This document shows, piece by piece, positions 5,228 through 5,348 of a stretch of 5,348 bases of DNA. The number at the start of each line of letters is the position of its first letter. Within the stretch, counting starts at the first letter, position 1. A program made the position numbers and the translations under genes. The notes under the pieces are model-generated. The model ran no database searches. It saw nothing but the letters and a program-made list of their open reading frames with translations, and was not told the DNA's origin. The stretch comes from Pseudanabaena sp. CAN_BIN31 (GTDB taxonomy: Bacteria > Cyanobacteriota > Cyanobacteriia > Pseudanabaenales > Pseudanabaenaceae), in assembly GCA_026785865.1 (NCBI GenBank), contig JAJAZG010000375.1:1-5348 (forward strand), in the 5' to 3' direction.

Positions 5228-5348
5228 AGGAAGGGTAAAATAAATAGCGAAAGGTAGAGTAGAAGCGAAAAAGCAGGAGAAAGTTATTAACAGCAAAAAT
5301 ACAGCGATAAAAGTAGCGAACCTAGACCATCTAGGAATCGTGGCAGGA
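5228..5348 (+). mobile_element. Left end of an insertion sequence, partial
   Basis: The end of the Rpn homology and the start of transposase coding lie within about 70 bases. The left edge of the element should therefore fall near 5218-5280. No terminal inverted repeat or target duplication can be confirmed, because the right end is outside the window. Bases 5224-5283 are about 85% purine. Confidence 0.4.
5286..5348 (+). CDS. DUF4277-type (IS1634-like) transposase, N-terminal fragment
   Basis: The last codons read KVANLDHLGIVAG (5310-5348). This closely matches the start of DUF4277-domain transposases of IS1634-like elements, which typically begin with a few residues followed by VKNLDHLGIVAG. 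Only about 21 codons are present and the gene continues past the window. No ATG, GTG or TTG precedes the conserved block in frame; the frame is open back to a TAA at 5241. I set the start at ATT 5286 because AGGAG (5275-5279) sits six bases upstream, an excellent ribosome binding site. It could also be a copy whose start codon has mutated, or one fused to upstream coding sequence. The family call is fairly confident from the short motif; the start is uncertain. Confidence 0.6.
   Translation, partial: MNSKNTAIKVANLDHLGIVAG

Overview
The window looks like the chromosome of an AT-rich cyanobacterium. Ten copies of the HIP1 octamer GCGATCGC occur in 5.3 kb, where chance would give far fewer than one. 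All protein families recognised here are common in cyanobacteria. The low GC content and the many perfect intergenic hairpins recall Pseudanabaena-like filamentous lineages, but that placement is only an impression.

Layout. Bases 1-66 are homopolymer-rich and look like a damaged contig end. A NurA-like nuclease gene follows (155-1216). An intergenic stretch of about 430 bases (1217-1646) holds two perfect 25-bp hairpins, a smaller hairpin, a candidate promoter and a cobalamin riboswitch. Downstream of the riboswitch are a HupE/UreJ-family metal permease (1647-2336), a CobW-family GTPase (2497-3537) and a CobG-type precorrin-3B synthase (about 3594-5021). The right end is a decayed Rpn/PD-(D/E)XK-type gene (5024-5227), followed by the first codons of a DUF4277-type insertion-sequence transposase that runs off the window.

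How the genes fit together. The riboswitch, permease, CobW and CobG form a coherent cobalt/cobalamin module. Low cobalamin would turn on cobalt uptake (HupE), CobW would handle the metal inside the cell, and CobG would act in corrin ring synthesis. Hairpins separate hupE from cobW and cobW from cobG, so expression of the later genes may be tuned separately.

Main points for a second look. Two obvious ATG starts are probably wrong: one lies inside the riboswitch B12 box and the other inside a hairpin. A family of hairpins unrelated in stem sequence shares a GC-NNN-GC apex with a three-base loop. The 5' flank of the riboswitch can form a helix that excludes its proposed P1 stem. A palindromic repeat is inserted in frame in CobG. 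The transposase appears to lack any standard start codon. I see no clearly new defence or mobile system; the hairpin family is the least explained structure.
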